Origin: JACCZX01 sp963824935
GTDB lineage: Bacteria > Pseudomonadota > Gammaproteobacteria > Burkholderiales > Burkholderiaceae_F
Length of the DNA: 64,000 nt
Reading direction: 5' to 3'
NCBI GenBank assembly: GCA_963824935.1
Contig: CAWGRF010000004.1
Location: forward strand, 30,574-94,573
Within the stretch, counting starts at the first letter, position 1, and every line of letters starts with the position of its first letter. The notes under the pieces are model-generated. The model was not told the origin of the DNA. It searched no databases and worked only from the letters and a program-made list of their open reading frames with translations. The position numbers were made by a program, and so were the translations under genes. Shown here one piece after another: positions 1 to 8,348 of the stretch.

Positions 1-597
1 CGACGAGTGAAACCGGTCCGCGCTGGCCGAGCCAAGAACGAGCATTCCAAACGTTTGCGGATCGGCACCGACGCGCAGCGGTAGCAACGCCACGCTTTTT
101 ACAGCGCCGTCGTGCTCGAGCCACGAGGCCGCTTCAAAGCCGACGTTCGATCCGCAAAACGGAACGCGCATGCTGTTGGCAAAGCTAACGGTATCAATCT
201 CGACCGCGCGCGCGCAATCGAGTGACGCGAGTTCAGGTTTTATGCGCCACAACCGAAGGCCAGCGTACGGGACATCGAAGATGCGCTTCAATTCATCTAT
301 TAGCGTGCCGGGCAATGCCGCTTCGTCCGTCTCGCACAACAGCGAACGCATCCACGCCACCAGTTTGTCCGCAATGGCGTCGTTTTCCTGACCGTGACGC
401 AGCATCTCGGCTATTTTGCTTTCGAGCGCCTTGATGCGCTCGCGCAGCATCAGCGACTGGCGCTCGACCAGCGAAATCGCCTGCCCTTCGTGCGGGTGCG
501 GCAGCTGCATCTGTGACAGCAACTGCGGATGCTGTTCAAAGAAATCAACATGGCGCGACAGATAGTGCGCAATATCCTGGGCCTGCAAAGTGGTCAT
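1..597 (-). CDS. DUF484 family protein (partial, C-terminus beyond window)
   Basis: Reading the minus strand from an ATG at 597 gives 199 uninterrupted codons to the window edge, so the C-terminus is missing. The N-terminus has the DUF484 pattern (MTTLQAQDIAHYLSRH, then FFEQHPQLL), followed by a helical, probably coiled stretch (residues about 40-75) and a GAF-like region. The ATG lies 2 nt after the dapF stop, so the two are almost certainly cotranscribed. DUF484 proteins usually sit between dapF and xerC in proteobacteria; xerC would be expected just outside the window. The biochemical role of the family is not established. Confidence 0.88.
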   Translation of the reverse strand, partial: MTTLQAQDIAHYLSRHVDFFEQHPQLLSQMQLPHPHEGQAISLVERQSLMLRERIKALESKIAEMLRHGQENDAIADKLVAWMRSLLCETDEAALPGTLIDELKRIFDVPYAGLRLWRIKPELASLDCARAVEIDTVSFANSMRVPFCGSNVGFEAASWLEHDGAVKSVALLPLRVGADPQTFGMLVLGSASADRFHSS

Positions 598-599
598 GA

Positions 600-1445
600 T
601 CAGATCTCGATTTCACCCTTGAATACAGTAGTGGCAGCACCGGTCATCAACACCGGCTGGCTCGGCTGCCATTCGATCGTCAGCTCGCCGCCGCGTGCGA
701 TCACTTTAACCGGAGTATCGAGCAATCCGCGTCGAATGCCACTGACGACCGCCGCGCAGGCGCCGGTCCCGCACGCGAGCGTCTCGCCCACGCCACGTTC
801 CCATACCCGCAGGCGAATGCAATGCCGATCGACGATCTGCATGAAACCCGCGTTCACCCGATTTGGGAAGCGACGATGCTGCTCAATCAACGGCCCGTCC
901 ACCGTGACCGGAGCGGCCTGCACATCGTCCACCGCCTGCACCGCGTGTGGATTGCCCATCGACAATGCCGCGATCATCACGTCGCGTCCGATGTCGAGCG
1001 GCCAGAGCTTTTCATCCTGCTCGATCACGGAAGTCAGGCCAGTGGCGTCAAATGGCACGATGGCTGGATCGAATCGCGGCATTCCCATGTCGACCGAAAC
1101 CTGGGTATCGGCTTGCAGGCGTGGCTCGATGATGCCGCTTAGCGTTTGCACCCGGATCACCGGTTTCGAGGTCAATCCCTCGTCATGCACGAATCTGACG
1201 AAGCACCGCGCGCCGTTACCGCATTGCTCGACCTCTCCGCCGTCGCTGTTAAAGATCCGATAGCGAAAATCGGCGTCCGCTTGCTGCGCACGCTCGACCA
1301 CGAGGATCTGATCGGCTCCCACGCCGAAGCGGCGATCGGCCAACGTGCGTATCTGCGCGGGCGACAACTCGATTCGCTGCGTCACGCCATTTAGCATCAC
1401 GAAGTCATTGCCCGCACCGTGCATCTTGGTAAAGCGAAGCTTCAT
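600..1445 (-). CDS. dapF: diaminopimelate epimerase
   Basis: DapF interconverts LL- and meso-diaminopimelate for lysine and peptidoglycan synthesis in the cytoplasm. The 281-residue protein opens with MKLRFTKMHGAGNDF, the standard family start. It carries the first catalytic-cysteine region GNGARCFVRF near residue 75 and the second, ETLACGTGACA, near residue 220. The open frame extends 12 codons upstream, but ATG 1445 matches the family start. It is followed after 2 nt by the DUF484 gene and preceded by an LpxL-type gene only 4 nt upstream, suggesting one minus-strand operon. Confidence 0.96.
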   Translation of the reverse strand: MKLRFTKMHGAGNDFVMLNGVTQRIELSPAQIRTLADRRFGVGADQILVVERAQQADADFRYRIFNSDGGEVEQCGNGARCFVRFVHDEGLTSKPVIRVQTLSGIIEPRLQADTQVSVDMGMPRFDPAIVPFDATGLTSVIEQDEKLWPLDIGRDVMIAALSMGNPHAVQAVDDVQAAPVTVDGPLIEQHRRFPNRVNAGFMQIVDRHCIRLRVWERGVGETLACGTGACAAVVSGIRRGLLDTPVKVIARGGELTIEWQPSQPVLMTGAATTVFKGEIEI

Positions 1446-1449
1446 CCGA

Positions 1450-2355
1450 CTACACGGCCTCGGCGCGCGACGCCCGCGCATAAACGCTCGATTGCCCAGC
1501 CGGTCGCGTTTTGAAGCGGCGATGCGTCCAAAGATATTGCTCGGGCATTTTGAGCACCCAGCGCTCGATTTCTCGGTTCATGCGCACGGTGTCAGCCTCG
1601 ATCGACTCGCCGGGGAAATTCGACCACGGCGGCTCGAAGTGAAGCACATATCCTTCGGCCGTCATCTCGGTCACCGCCATCATCACCCTGGCGCCGGTCA
1701 TGCGCGCAATACGCGGAACCATCGGAATCGTCGCAGACGGCACCCCAAAGAACGGTACGAAAATCGAGTTGGCGGCGCCCAGGTCCATGTCGGGCAGGTA
1801 ATACAGCGGCAAGCCACGCTTGACGCTTCGGATCACGGTTCGCATGTCGGCGCCCTGACGCGCAACCAGCATAGGGTCGTTGAAGCGCTGCCGGCCCTTC
1901 AACAGCCATTCGTCCCACACAGCATTGGTCTGCGTCGAGTAAATCGAGATGCCGCGCATCAATGTGTTAAAGCGAATGCCGCCTGCATCCAAGCCTACGA
2001 AGTGCGGCGCAATCAGGATCAACGGCGCTCCCGCTGCCGCGCGCAAATGCTCAATGCCGTGCACACCGATATACCGCTCGACTAGGTCACGCTCGCCGCG
2101 CCACAGCACCGAGTGGTCGAGGCCACTGCGTGCAATGTTGCGAAAACACAGGCGTCCAATTCGAGCCCTCTGCTGCTCGTCGAAGGAAGGAAAGCACAGG
2201 CGAAGATTGGTCAGCGCGATCCGCCGCCGCGGCACGACGATCCACCACAACAGATCGCCGAGCACGCTGGCCAGCTGGGTGCGTGCCCGCTGCGGCCAAT
2301 TCGATGTTGCGTTGATCAGCGCGATCCAGAGCTTCGCCAACGCGACGTTTAGCAC
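1450..2355 (-). CDS. LpxL/HtrB-type lipid A acyltransferase, first copy
   Basis: A 301-residue inner-membrane acyltransferase of the LpxL/LpxM (HtrB/MsbB) family, which transfers a secondary acyl chain from acyl-ACP to Kdo2-lipid IVA. The catalytic HX4D motif is visible as HFVGLD in the stretch LILIAPHFVGLDAGG. The C-terminal QYLWTHRRFKTRP is the usual family ending. The start is GTG at 2355, overlapping the 3' end of the upstream paralogue by 7 nt, so translation is probably coupled. It cannot be told from sequence alone whether this copy acts as LpxL or LpxM. Confidence 0.9.
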   Translation of the reverse strand: MLNVALAKLWIALINATSNWPQRARTQLASVLGDLLWWIVVPRRRIALTNLRLCFPSFDEQQRARIGRLCFRNIARSGLDHSVLWRGERDLVERYIGVHGIEHLRAAAGAPLILIAPHFVGLDAGGIRFNTLMRGISIYSTQTNAVWDEWLLKGRQRFNDPMLVARQGADMRTVIRSVKRGLPLYYLPDMDLGAANSIFVPFFGVPSATIPMVPRIARMTGARVMMAVTEMTAEGYVLHFEPPWSNFPGESIEADTVRMNREIERWVLKMPEQYLWTHRRFKTRPAGQSSVYARASRAEAV

Positions 2356-3224
2356 GTGCCCTCCGCTCGGGGAAGCTCGACGCCGGCTGGCACTTTGTAT
2401 CGGTTATAGCCCCATAGGTACTGCGTCGGGCACGAACGAATCAGCGCTTCGAGCTCGGCGTTAATTAGCGTCGCATCGGTGCACGCGTCGCCGGTGAACT
2501 TGCGTTCAAGCCGCTTCAGATGAATCCGATATCCGGCGCCGTCCGCGAGCCGCTCGACATAGAAGAAGATGACAATTGCATCAAATTGAAGCGCAAGCCT
2601 GGCAGGCAGGGTCATCGTGTAAGCATCGCGTCCGAAGAACGGTGCCCATGCGCCTTCGCCTCCGGACGGCACCTGATCGGGCAGGATGCCGACCACCTGC
2701 CGCCGCTGCATCGCCTTGATCAACATTTTGACGCCGCGCATTTCGGCTGGCGCCAACAGCAAACCTTCGGTCGCTCGACCGGTATCAACGATCGAACGCA
2801 ATGCCTGTTTGCGATGGACACGATATAGCGCAGTCATCGGGCGTTGCCCCGCTGCGCTACAAACCGCAGCGTAATACTGCGCAAAGACCTCGAAGCAACC
2901 CAAGTGTGGCGTCAAGAACATCACGGGCCGACCGTCCGCGAGTGCGGTATCGAGAGTTGAACGATCGACCACTGTCGTGCTGGCGACGCTCTCGGCGCGC
3001 GGTCGCATCCAAATCCACGCCGTTTCCAGCGCCTGTCTGCCCGCCCCGCGCGCCGCCTCCTCGATCATTCGCGCATCGGAATAGCCTGCGCCCGCCAGAT
3101 TCTCACGCAGACGCTTTCGGTAACTTGGCGCGAGCCAATACACGATGCGGCCGAGTATTCCGCCGAGGCGGTACACGAGCGGCAGCGGCAGTTTGGAAAC
3201 CAGCCGAAAGGCCAGCGTTACCAC
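2349..3224 (-). CDS. LpxL/HtrB-type lipid A acyltransferase, second copy
   Basis: A second member of the same family, 291 residues from the proposed GTG at 3224. From there the protein reads VTLAFRLVSKLPLPLVYRLG, a normal N-terminus with its membrane-proximal helix. The open frame runs on to 3329, but those 35 extra codons are arginine-rich and unlike the family, so they are left out. The active site is the HX4E variant (HLGCFE in FLTPHLGCFEVF), and the C-terminus has QYLWGYNRYKVP. It is divergent from metK. Two adjacent copies suggest that both secondary acylations are encoded here. Confidence 0.85.
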   Translation of the reverse strand: MVTLAFRLVSKLPLPLVYRLGGILGRIVYWLAPSYRKRLRENLAGAGYSDARMIEEAARGAGRQALETAWIWMRPRAESVASTTVVDRSTLDTALADGRPVMFLTPHLGCFEVFAQYYAAVCSAAGQRPMTALYRVHRKQALRSIVDTGRATEGLLLAPAEMRGVKMLIKAMQRRQVVGILPDQVPSGGEGAWAPFFGRDAYTMTLPARLALQFDAIVIFFYVERLADGAGYRIHLKRLERKFTGDACTDATLINAELEALIRSCPTQYLWGYNRYKVPAGVELPRAEGTC

Positions 3225-3297
3225 GGCGTAACCGCGCCCGGGCGCATATCTTGCACGGTGTTGATGCGACCGGTGACTGCGGCGACGCGGGTTCTCA

Positions 3298-3303
3298 TAT
3301 AAT
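3298..3303 (+). promoter_or_regulatory. candidate -10 box for metK
   Basis: A perfect TATAAT on the plus strand; the upstream -35 region is weak (TGAC within 3274-3277). Transcription from here would start near 3309-3311 and give a leader of about 150 nt before the metK start codon, unusually long for a housekeeping gene. Confidence 0.45.
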
Positions 3304-3462
3304 CCCCGCTTCGCCGAGTTAACCGACAACTTGCGGGGCGAATCGGAGGCCTGCTCGCACGTTCATAGTGCGAGCGGCCGTTAGCATAGCCGAGATAAAT
3401 ACCGCTAAAGCGTCGCACTCCTAGAGTGCGAATCGCAACTTAACGTTCGCAAGGAGTGCTCG
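3304..3462 (+). promoter_or_regulatory. structured metK leader with mutually exclusive SD-masking helices
   Basis: The leader can fold into a helix 3304-3309 with 3333-3338. A long stem joins 3348-3351 to 3376-3379 and 3353-3360 to 3368-3375. An 8-bp hairpin (A) joins 3413-3420 to 3424-3431. A rival hairpin (B) joins 3427-3432 to 3446-3451 and reuses the 3' arm of A. When B forms, gcactc at 3415-3420 is free to pair with gagtgc at 3454-3459, which overlaps the Shine-Dalgarno AAGGAG (3451-3456) of metK. That is the layout of a translational on/off switch. I do not recognise it as a named SAM riboswitch class. Confidence 0.4.
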
Positions 3463-4672
3463 ATGTCAGGCAACTTTCTCTTCACCTCCGAATCCGTATC
3501 CGAGGGCCATCCAGACAAGGTGGCCGATCAGATTTCCGACGCGATTCTTGACGCGATCATCACGCAGGATCCGCACTCGAGAGTCGCCGCCGAAACACTG
3601 TGCAGCACCGGGTTGGTCGTGCTGGCCGGAGAGATCACAACCAATGCGCATGTCGACTACATCGGCGTGACACGCAACACAATCAAACGCATCGGCTACG
3701 ACAACGCCGAGTTTGGCATCGACTACAAGAGGATGCGCGGTGCTGGTCGCGTACGGCAAGCAAAGCAACGACATCGCGCAAGGGGTAGATCACGCGTCGG
3801 ACGACTATCTGAATCAGGGCGCAGGCGACCAGGGGTTGATGTTCGGTTATGCATGCGACGAAACGCCCGAGCTGATGCCCGCCCCGATCTATTACGCGCA
3901 TCGACTGGTCGAGCGCCACGCGGATCTGCGACGAGACGGCCGAATGCCGTATCTGCGCCCTGACGCAAAAAGTCAGGTCACGATGCGCTATGTCGACGGC
4001 AAGCCGCATTCGATCGACACCGTCGTGATTTCGTCGCAACACTCGCCCGAGATGTCGGACGGCAAGGCGATGAAGAAGGAATTCACCGAGGCCGTTATCG
4101 AACAGATCATCAAGCCGTCGCTTCCTCCCGAGTGGCTCAAGAACACGCGCTACCTGGTCAATCCGACCGGGCGCTTCGTCGTCGGTGGACCACAAGGCGA
4201 TTGCGGGCTGACCGGCCGCAAGATCATCGTCGACACCTACGGCGGCGCGTGCCCGCATGGCGGCGGCGCGTTTTCCGGCAAGGATCCGTCGAAAGTCGAT
4301 CGCTCAGCCGCGTACGCGGCGCGTTATGTCGCAAAGAACGTCGTCGCTGCCGGACTCGCACGCCAATGCCAGGTGCAGGTCGCCTATGCAATCGGTGTCG
4401 CGCAGCCGATGAATATCACTGTGTACACCGAGGGCACCGGCGCGATTCCGGACGAGCAGATCAGCAAACTGGTCGCCGAACATTTCGATCTGCGGCCGCG
4501 CGGGATCATTCAGATGCTCGATCTGTTGCGGCCGATTTACGAGAAGACCGCGGCGTATGGCCACTTCGGTCGTGACGAACCCGAGTTCACATGGGAACGA
4601 ACCGACAAGGCGGCGCTATTGGCAGACGCCGCCGGGATCAAGCGCAAGGCGCACGAAGCAGTCGCGGCTTAG
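3463..4672 (+). CDS. metK: S-adenosylmethionine synthetase (one-base frameshift)
   Basis: MetK makes SAM from methionine and ATP. The N-terminal 89 codons (MSGNFLFTSESVSEGHPDKV onward) run up to GIDYK. The frame then shifts by +1 near 3730, and the rest continues from GCAVLVAYGKQSNDIAQGVD to the end, including GACPHGGGAFSGKDPSKVDR. Removing one base in the tacaag-a-ggatgc stretch restores a protein of about 402 residues with every MetK block in order. The gene is essential in nearly all bacteria, so a sequencing error is far more likely than a pseudogene. AAGGAG at 3451-3456 is a good ribosome-binding site for ATG 3463. Confidence 0.93.
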
Positions 4673-4729
4673 AGAACTGAGGTCAACGAGCCTTCGCTCC
4701 TGCGGTCTGCAGTAACGCGCGCTTAGTCC

Positions 4730-4888
4730 TCAAAATAGCGGATATTCGCGCGCCGGCATCGGAGCATCGACGCCGAGCAAACCCGTTAGCTCAAGCACGA
4801 ACAGCTGATAGTTGGCGAGCTGTGTTATTAACGTTTCGAGCAAGAAAGGGCCGATGCCCTTGTCGCTAAGTAACGTTCGGGTCAACAT
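4730..4888 (-). CDS. possible 52-residue hypothetical protein in the metK-ahcY gap
   Basis: The roughly 400-nt gap between metK and ahcY contains a minus-strand open frame of 52 codons starting at ATG 4888. The predicted protein has protein-like composition (GIGPFLLETLITQLANY, then LTGLLGVDAPMPAREYPLF). I recognise no family. It uses several A/T-rich codons (TTA, CTA, ATA) rare in the neighbours, and no clear ribosome-binding site precedes the ATG. It could be a real small gene, a remnant of a longer one, or chance. The rest of the gap before the riboswitch shows nothing else. Confidence 0.25.
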   Translation of the reverse strand: MLTRTLLSDKGIGPFLLETLITQLANYQLFVLELTGLLGVDAPMPAREYPLF

Positions 4889-4919
4889 GCCTTACCAGGT
4901 GAACCCGCGAGAGGCCGCA

Positions 4920-4948
4920 TTGGCGCACGTCAGACAGGCACGTATACT
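4920..4948 (+). promoter_or_regulatory. candidate sigma-70 promoter for the ahcY riboswitch transcript
   Basis: TTGGCG at 4920-4925 and TATACT at 4943-4948 are separated by 17 bp. Transcription would begin a few bases before the SAH riboswitch, which fits the expected arrangement. Confidence 0.5.
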
Positions 4949-4958
4949 CACGCCCTGC

Positions 4959-5047
4959 TTCGAGGAGCGTTGCGACAGCCGGTGCGATCCGGTTGCCAGG
5001 CTCGGAGAGGTCCGATTCCCGTCGGACACGTAATAACGGCGCTCGCG
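4959..5047 (+). ncRNA. SAH riboswitch
   Basis: This matches the S-adenosylhomocysteine riboswitch found upstream of ahcY in beta- and gammaproteobacteria. The conserved core gaggagcgttgc (4963 onward) and the closing gccaggctcgg (4995-5005) form P1 (CGAG 4961-4964 with CTCG 5001-5004). A hairpin gtccga/tcggac follows at 5010-5027. The pseudoknot pairs gagcg (4965-4969) with cgctc (5040-5044). SAH binding normally switches the gene on. The element ends about 22 nt before the ahcY ATG, whose ribosome-binding site is AAAGGAGCG, so control of translation or of the early transcript is plausible. Confidence 0.93.
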
Positions 5048-5069
5048 AACCCTTCAAAAGGAGCGCGAG

Positions 5070-6500
5070 ATGAGCGCCGTACTTAAACCTTCCCCCAAAT
5101 CAAAGTCCTCTGGCGACTATGTTGTCGCTGACCTCACACTGGCCGAGTGGGGCCGCAAGGAAATCCGGATCGCCGAAACCGAGATGCCCGGTTTGATGGC
5201 GATCCGCGAAGAGTTTGCCAGCCAGCAGCCGCTGCGTGGTGCGCGCATTACCGGCTCGCTGCACATGACCATTCAGACAGCGGTGCTGATCGAGACCTTG
5301 AAGGCGCTCGGTGCCGAAGTTCGCTGGGCGAGCTGCAATATCTTTTCGACGCAGGATCATGCCGCCGCTGCGATCGCGGCCAGCGGCACGGCTGTGTTTG
5401 CCGTCAAAGGCGAATCGCTGGCCGACTATTGGGACTACACGCATCGGATTTTCGAGTGGCCCGATAGTGGTTACAGCAACATGATCCTCGACGATGGCGG
5501 TGACGCGACGTTGCTGTTGCATCTGGGCAGCAAAGCCGAGAGCGACGCGTCGGTCATTGCGAAACCAACCAGCGAAGAAGAAGAGGCGCTTTTTGCTTCG
5601 ATCAAAGCGAGGCTCGCGAAGGACAGCGCCTGGTACTCGACGCGGCTCGGAAAGATCAAGGGGGTCACCGAAGAGACGACTACCGGCGTCAAACGCCTGT
5701 ATCAAATGGCCAAGGAAGGCCGGCTCGCATTTCCGGCGATCAACGTCAATGATTCCGTGACCAAGAGCAAGTTCGACAACCTTTACGGCTGCCGTGAATC
5801 GCTGGTCGACGGCATCAAGCGCGCGACCGACGTGATGATCGCCGGCAAAGTCGCGATGGTTGCCGGCTATGGCGACGTCGGCAAGGGATCGGCGCAGGCA
5901 TTGCGCGCGCTGTCGGCGCAAGTATGGATTACCGAGATCGATCCGATTTGCGCGCTGCAGGCCGCGATGGAGGGTTATCGCGTGGTGACGATGGACTACG
6001 CCGCCGACAAGGCCGACATTTTCGTTAGTGCAACCGGAAACTTCCATGTAATCACGCACGATCACATGCTGAGGATGAAGGATCAGGCGATCGTGTGCAA
6101 TATCGGTCACTTCGATAACGAGATCGATATCGCCGGAATCAAGCAATACCCTTGGGAAAACATCAAGCCGCAGGTGGACCACATCATTTTCCCTGACGGC
6201 AAGCGGATCATTCTGTTGGCCGAGGGGCGGCTGGTCAATCTGGGCTGCGGGACTGGACATCCAAGCTACGTGATGTCCAGCTCGTTTGCCAACCAGGTGA
6301 TCGCACAGATCGAGCTGTTTACGAACACCGACAAGTATCCGGTCGGCGTGTACGTGCTGCCGAAGCACCTCGACGAAAAGGTCGCACGGTTGCAGCTGAA
6401 GAAGCTGAATGCGCAGCTGACTGAGTTAACCGACGCGCAGGCACGGTATATCAACGTGGCGAAAGAGGGTCCCTACAAACCGGATCATTACCGTTACTGA
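5070..6500 (+). CDS. ahcY: adenosylhomocysteinase
   Basis: S-adenosylhomocysteine hydrolase (476 residues) splits SAH into adenosine and homocysteine, relieving product inhibition of methyltransferases. It contains the NAD-binding Rossmann signature VAGYGDVGKGSAQAL near residue 265, the substrate region NVNDSVTKSKFDNLYGCRES, and the C-terminal KPDHYRY typical of the family. The length and the insertion relative to eukaryotic enzymes match bacterial AhcY. It is the first gene of an ahcY - membrane protein - metF operon downstream of the SAH riboswitch, so its expression should rise as SAH accumulates. Confidence 0.97.
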   Translation: MSAVLKPSPKSKSSGDYVVADLTLAEWGRKEIRIAETEMPGLMAIREEFASQQPLRGARITGSLHMTIQTAVLIETLKALGAEVRWASCNIFSTQDHAAAAIAASGTAVFAVKGESLADYWDYTHRIFEWPDSGYSNMILDDGGDATLLLHLGSKAESDASVIAKPTSEEEEALFASIKARLAKDSAWYSTRLGKIKGVTEETTTGVKRLYQMAKEGRLAFPAINVNDSVTKSKFDNLYGCRESLVDGIKRATDVMIAGKVAMVAGYGDVGKGSAQALRALSAQVWITEIDPICALQAAMEGYRVVTMDYAADKADIFVSATGNFHVITHDHMLRMKDQAIVCNIGHFDNEIDIAGIKQYPWENIKPQVDHIIFPDGKRIILLAEGRLVNLGCGTGHPSYVMSSSFANQVIAQIELFTNTDKYPVGVYVLPKHLDEKVARLQLKKLNAQLTELTDAQARYINVAKEGPYKPDHYRY

Positions 6501-6515
6501 CGCCAGGAGACTGCG

Positions 6516-6860
6516 ATGCGGCTATTGCTGGTCTGGATCCTGAATGCGATTGCTTTGCTGGCGGTGGCGTATCTGTTTCCCGGAGTTCAGATCCAGGACT
6601 GGCAAGCGGCAGCGGTCGCCGCGCTGGTGCTGGGCCTGGTCAACGCGCTGGTCAAGCCGATCCTCGTCATCTTGACGTTGCCGGTCACGATTTTGACTCT
6701 CGGCTTGTTTCTGCTGGTGATCAACGCGCTCTTGTTCTGGGGTGTCGCATCGCTGCTGCCGGGTTTTAACGTCGGCGGCTTCGGCTCAGCATTTGTCGGC
6801 GCGCTCTTGTACAGCATCATCTCCTGGCTGCTGTCGATGCTGCTTCCGGACCGAAAATAA
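6516..6860 (+). CDS. phage holin family IV / YvlD-like membrane protein
   Basis: A 114-residue protein that is almost entirely hydrophobic, with four predicted membrane segments (about residues 3-20, 30-48, 52-78 and 88-110) joined by short loops such as NALVKPIL. This is the pattern of the four-TM 'phage holin family' (YvlD-type) proteins, which are chromosomal and not part of a prophage. It lies 15 nt after ahcY and 6 nt before metF, a conserved position in Burkholderiales, so it should share the riboswitch transcript. Its function is unknown. Confidence 0.85.
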   Translation: MRLLLVWILNAIALLAVAYLFPGVQIQDWQAAAVAALVLGLVNALVKPILVILTLPVTILTLGLFLLVINALLFWGVASLLPGFNVGGFGSAFVGALLYSIISWLLSMLLPDRK

Positions 6861-6866
6861 CCACAC

Positions 6867-7691
6867 TTGGACAGCATCAGTTTCGAGTTCTTCCCGCCGC
6901 GTACACCGGAGGGTGCCTCCAAACTTCGCGATGCCCGGGCGCGACTCGCGGCGCTGGAGCCCGAGTATTTTTCGGTCACGTTTGGCGCCGGCGGTTCCAC
7001 GCGCGAAGGCACCTGGAACACCGTGATCGAGATACACGGCGAGGGACTGCCGGTAGCGCCGCACATCTCATGCATCGGTACGACGCGTGACGCCATACGC
7101 GATCTGCTGACCGGCTATCGCGACCACGGCATTCACCGCGTGGTGGCGTTACGCGGCGACGTACCCTCAGGCGCCGCGGGCGGCGCGGGTGATTTCCGCT
7201 ACGCCAATGAGCTGGTCGAATTCATTCGCGCGGAAACCGGCGATTGGTTCGAGATCGAAGTCGCCGCGTATCCGGAATATCACCCGCAGTCGCGCTCGCC
7301 GGCCGAAGATCTGCAAAGCTTCGTGCGCAAGGTCGAGGCGGGAGCGGACTCGGCGATCACGCAATATTTTTACAACTTCGATGCGTATTCCAGGTTTGTC
7401 GATGACGTGAGTGCGCTCGGTTGTACCGTGCCGATCGTCGCTGGCATCATGCCGATCATCAACTACACGCAGCTCGCGCGTTTCTCCGATGCCTGCGGCG
7501 CCGAGATTCCACGCTGGATAAGGCGCCGCCTCGAAAGCTTCGGTGACGACCGCGAATCGATCCGCGAATTCGGCTTGGACGTCGTCACCGATCTATGCGA
7601 GCGGTTGCTTGCGATCGGCGCCCCCGGCCTGCACTTCTACACGCTGAATCAGGCGGAGGCGAGCATCGAACTGTGCAAGCGCCTGGGCTAG
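6867..7691 (+). CDS. metF: methylenetetrahydrofolate reductase
   Basis: MetF reduces 5,10-methylene-THF to 5-methyl-THF, the methyl donor for methionine synthesis. The protein has 274 residues as a TIM barrel. The N-terminus SFEFFPPRTPEG and the segment YFSVTFGAGGSTREGT are family hallmarks. RVVALRGDVP and ITQYFYNFDAY are the folate and FAD contact regions, and GIMPIINYTQLARF is also conserved. The start is taken as TTG 6867 because it puts SFEFFPP at the normal distance from the N-terminus. It closes the ahcY operon, linking SAH removal with regeneration of the methyl donor. Confidence 0.95.
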   Translation: MDSISFEFFPPRTPEGASKLRDARARLAALEPEYFSVTFGAGGSTREGTWNTVIEIHGEGLPVAPHISCIGTTRDAIRDLLTGYRDHGIHRVVALRGDVPSGAAGGAGDFRYANELVEFIRAETGDWFEIEVAAYPEYHPQSRSPAEDLQSFVRKVEAGADSAITQYFYNFDAYSRFVDDVSALGCTVPIVAGIMPIINYTQLARFSDACGAEIPRWIRRRLESFGDDRESIREFGLDVVTDLCERLLAIGAPGLHFYTLNQAEASIELCKRLG

Positions 7692-7706
7692 CTCGATTGT
7701 CTGTCG

Positions 7707-7908
7707 CTATGCCCGGCGTCTGCGGTCTGCATGCGAGGCGACGCGCTCACCGACAACTTCCACCGTTTCCAGCTTGATAATCGGCAGAGCGACCGCCTGC
7801 TGCACCGTTGGACCCGCACTGAATTCCTGGATAGCGACAACCGCCTGCCAACGCCAATGCGCTTACGGTAACGGCAAAAAACAACGCGGTTTCAAGTCCC
7901 TTGATCAT
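7707..7908 (-). CDS. small exported or membrane-anchored protein (one-base frameshift)
   Basis: From ATG 7908, preceded by a strong GAGGAG site, the frame encodes an N-terminal hydrophobic helix (ETALFFAVTVSALALAG). Removing one base near 7840 lets it continue as VVAIQEFSAGPTVQQAVALP, then IIKLETVEVVGERVA, to a stop at 7707. Without the correction it degenerates into low-complexity sequence ending at 7747. The corrected product is about 66 residues. Its ATG overlaps the stop of the DUF2917 gene as ATGA, so the two are coupled. I know no function for it. Similar short hydrophobic proteins ending in a basic tail are common in this order. Confidence 0.6.
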
Positions 7909-8274
7909 TGTCTGCTCCTCGCATAACTGTCGATGAGCGGGCGTTGTGATCGGGCGGCGAACTGCCGCGCCCACCACGCCGTCAGCGATCGCATTAACCG
8001 CCGCGCACGCGTTGAGCACCGTGCCTGCCCTACCGATCGATTCAAAAAGTTGTACCCGGGCCGGACTGAGCGCTTCGATAACCGCGAGACCGCGGCTGCC
8101 GAGCGTTACTTCCTCGCCACTGGCCAGAAACGCGTCCCGGGGGCTGCCTTCTTCGGTCAACCAGACGCGTCCCTGCAGAATGCGCACACGCTGACCGGGC
8201 GCGGAGGGAAACGGCACCAAGCTGCCGCCGTTCGGTAGATCCAGAATCTTGAATACCGCGGATTCGCCTTTCAT
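7905..8274 (-). CDS. DUF2917 domain protein (one-base frameshift)
   Basis: The first 90 or so residues match DUF2917, a small cupin-like fold (VRILQGRVWLTEEGSPRDAF, then SGEEVTLGSRGLAVIEA). The raw frame reads straight into the next gene without a stop. A one-base correction near 8000-8010 gives a sensible ending (LTAWWARQFAARSQRPLIDS) with a TGA that overlaps the ATG of the following small gene by ATGA. The corrected length is about 122 residues, normal for the family. It is divergent from a LysR-type regulator, a pairing seen in other betaproteobacteria. The function of DUF2917 is not known. Confidence 0.75.
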
Positions 8275-8348
8275 TCGCTGCTCCTATGCATCTCACGCAT
8301 GCATTAGATTCTCTCGGCTGAGAGCTAGCAAACGAAAAGATCGCAGTT

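Noticed and set aside
3218..3418. A 66-codon frame upstream of the second LpxL gene
   Set aside because: Overlaps the probable metK promoter and leader and is Arg-rich without homology features.
5100..6368. Long open frame of over 400 codons antisense to ahcY
   Set aside because: Mirror of a strongly coding gene in a GC-rich genome; no family features, no ribosome-binding site.
6516..6860. Holin-like gene as a sign of prophage
   Set aside because: No other phage genes nearby; the four-TM family is chromosomal and sits in a conserved ahcY-metF setting.
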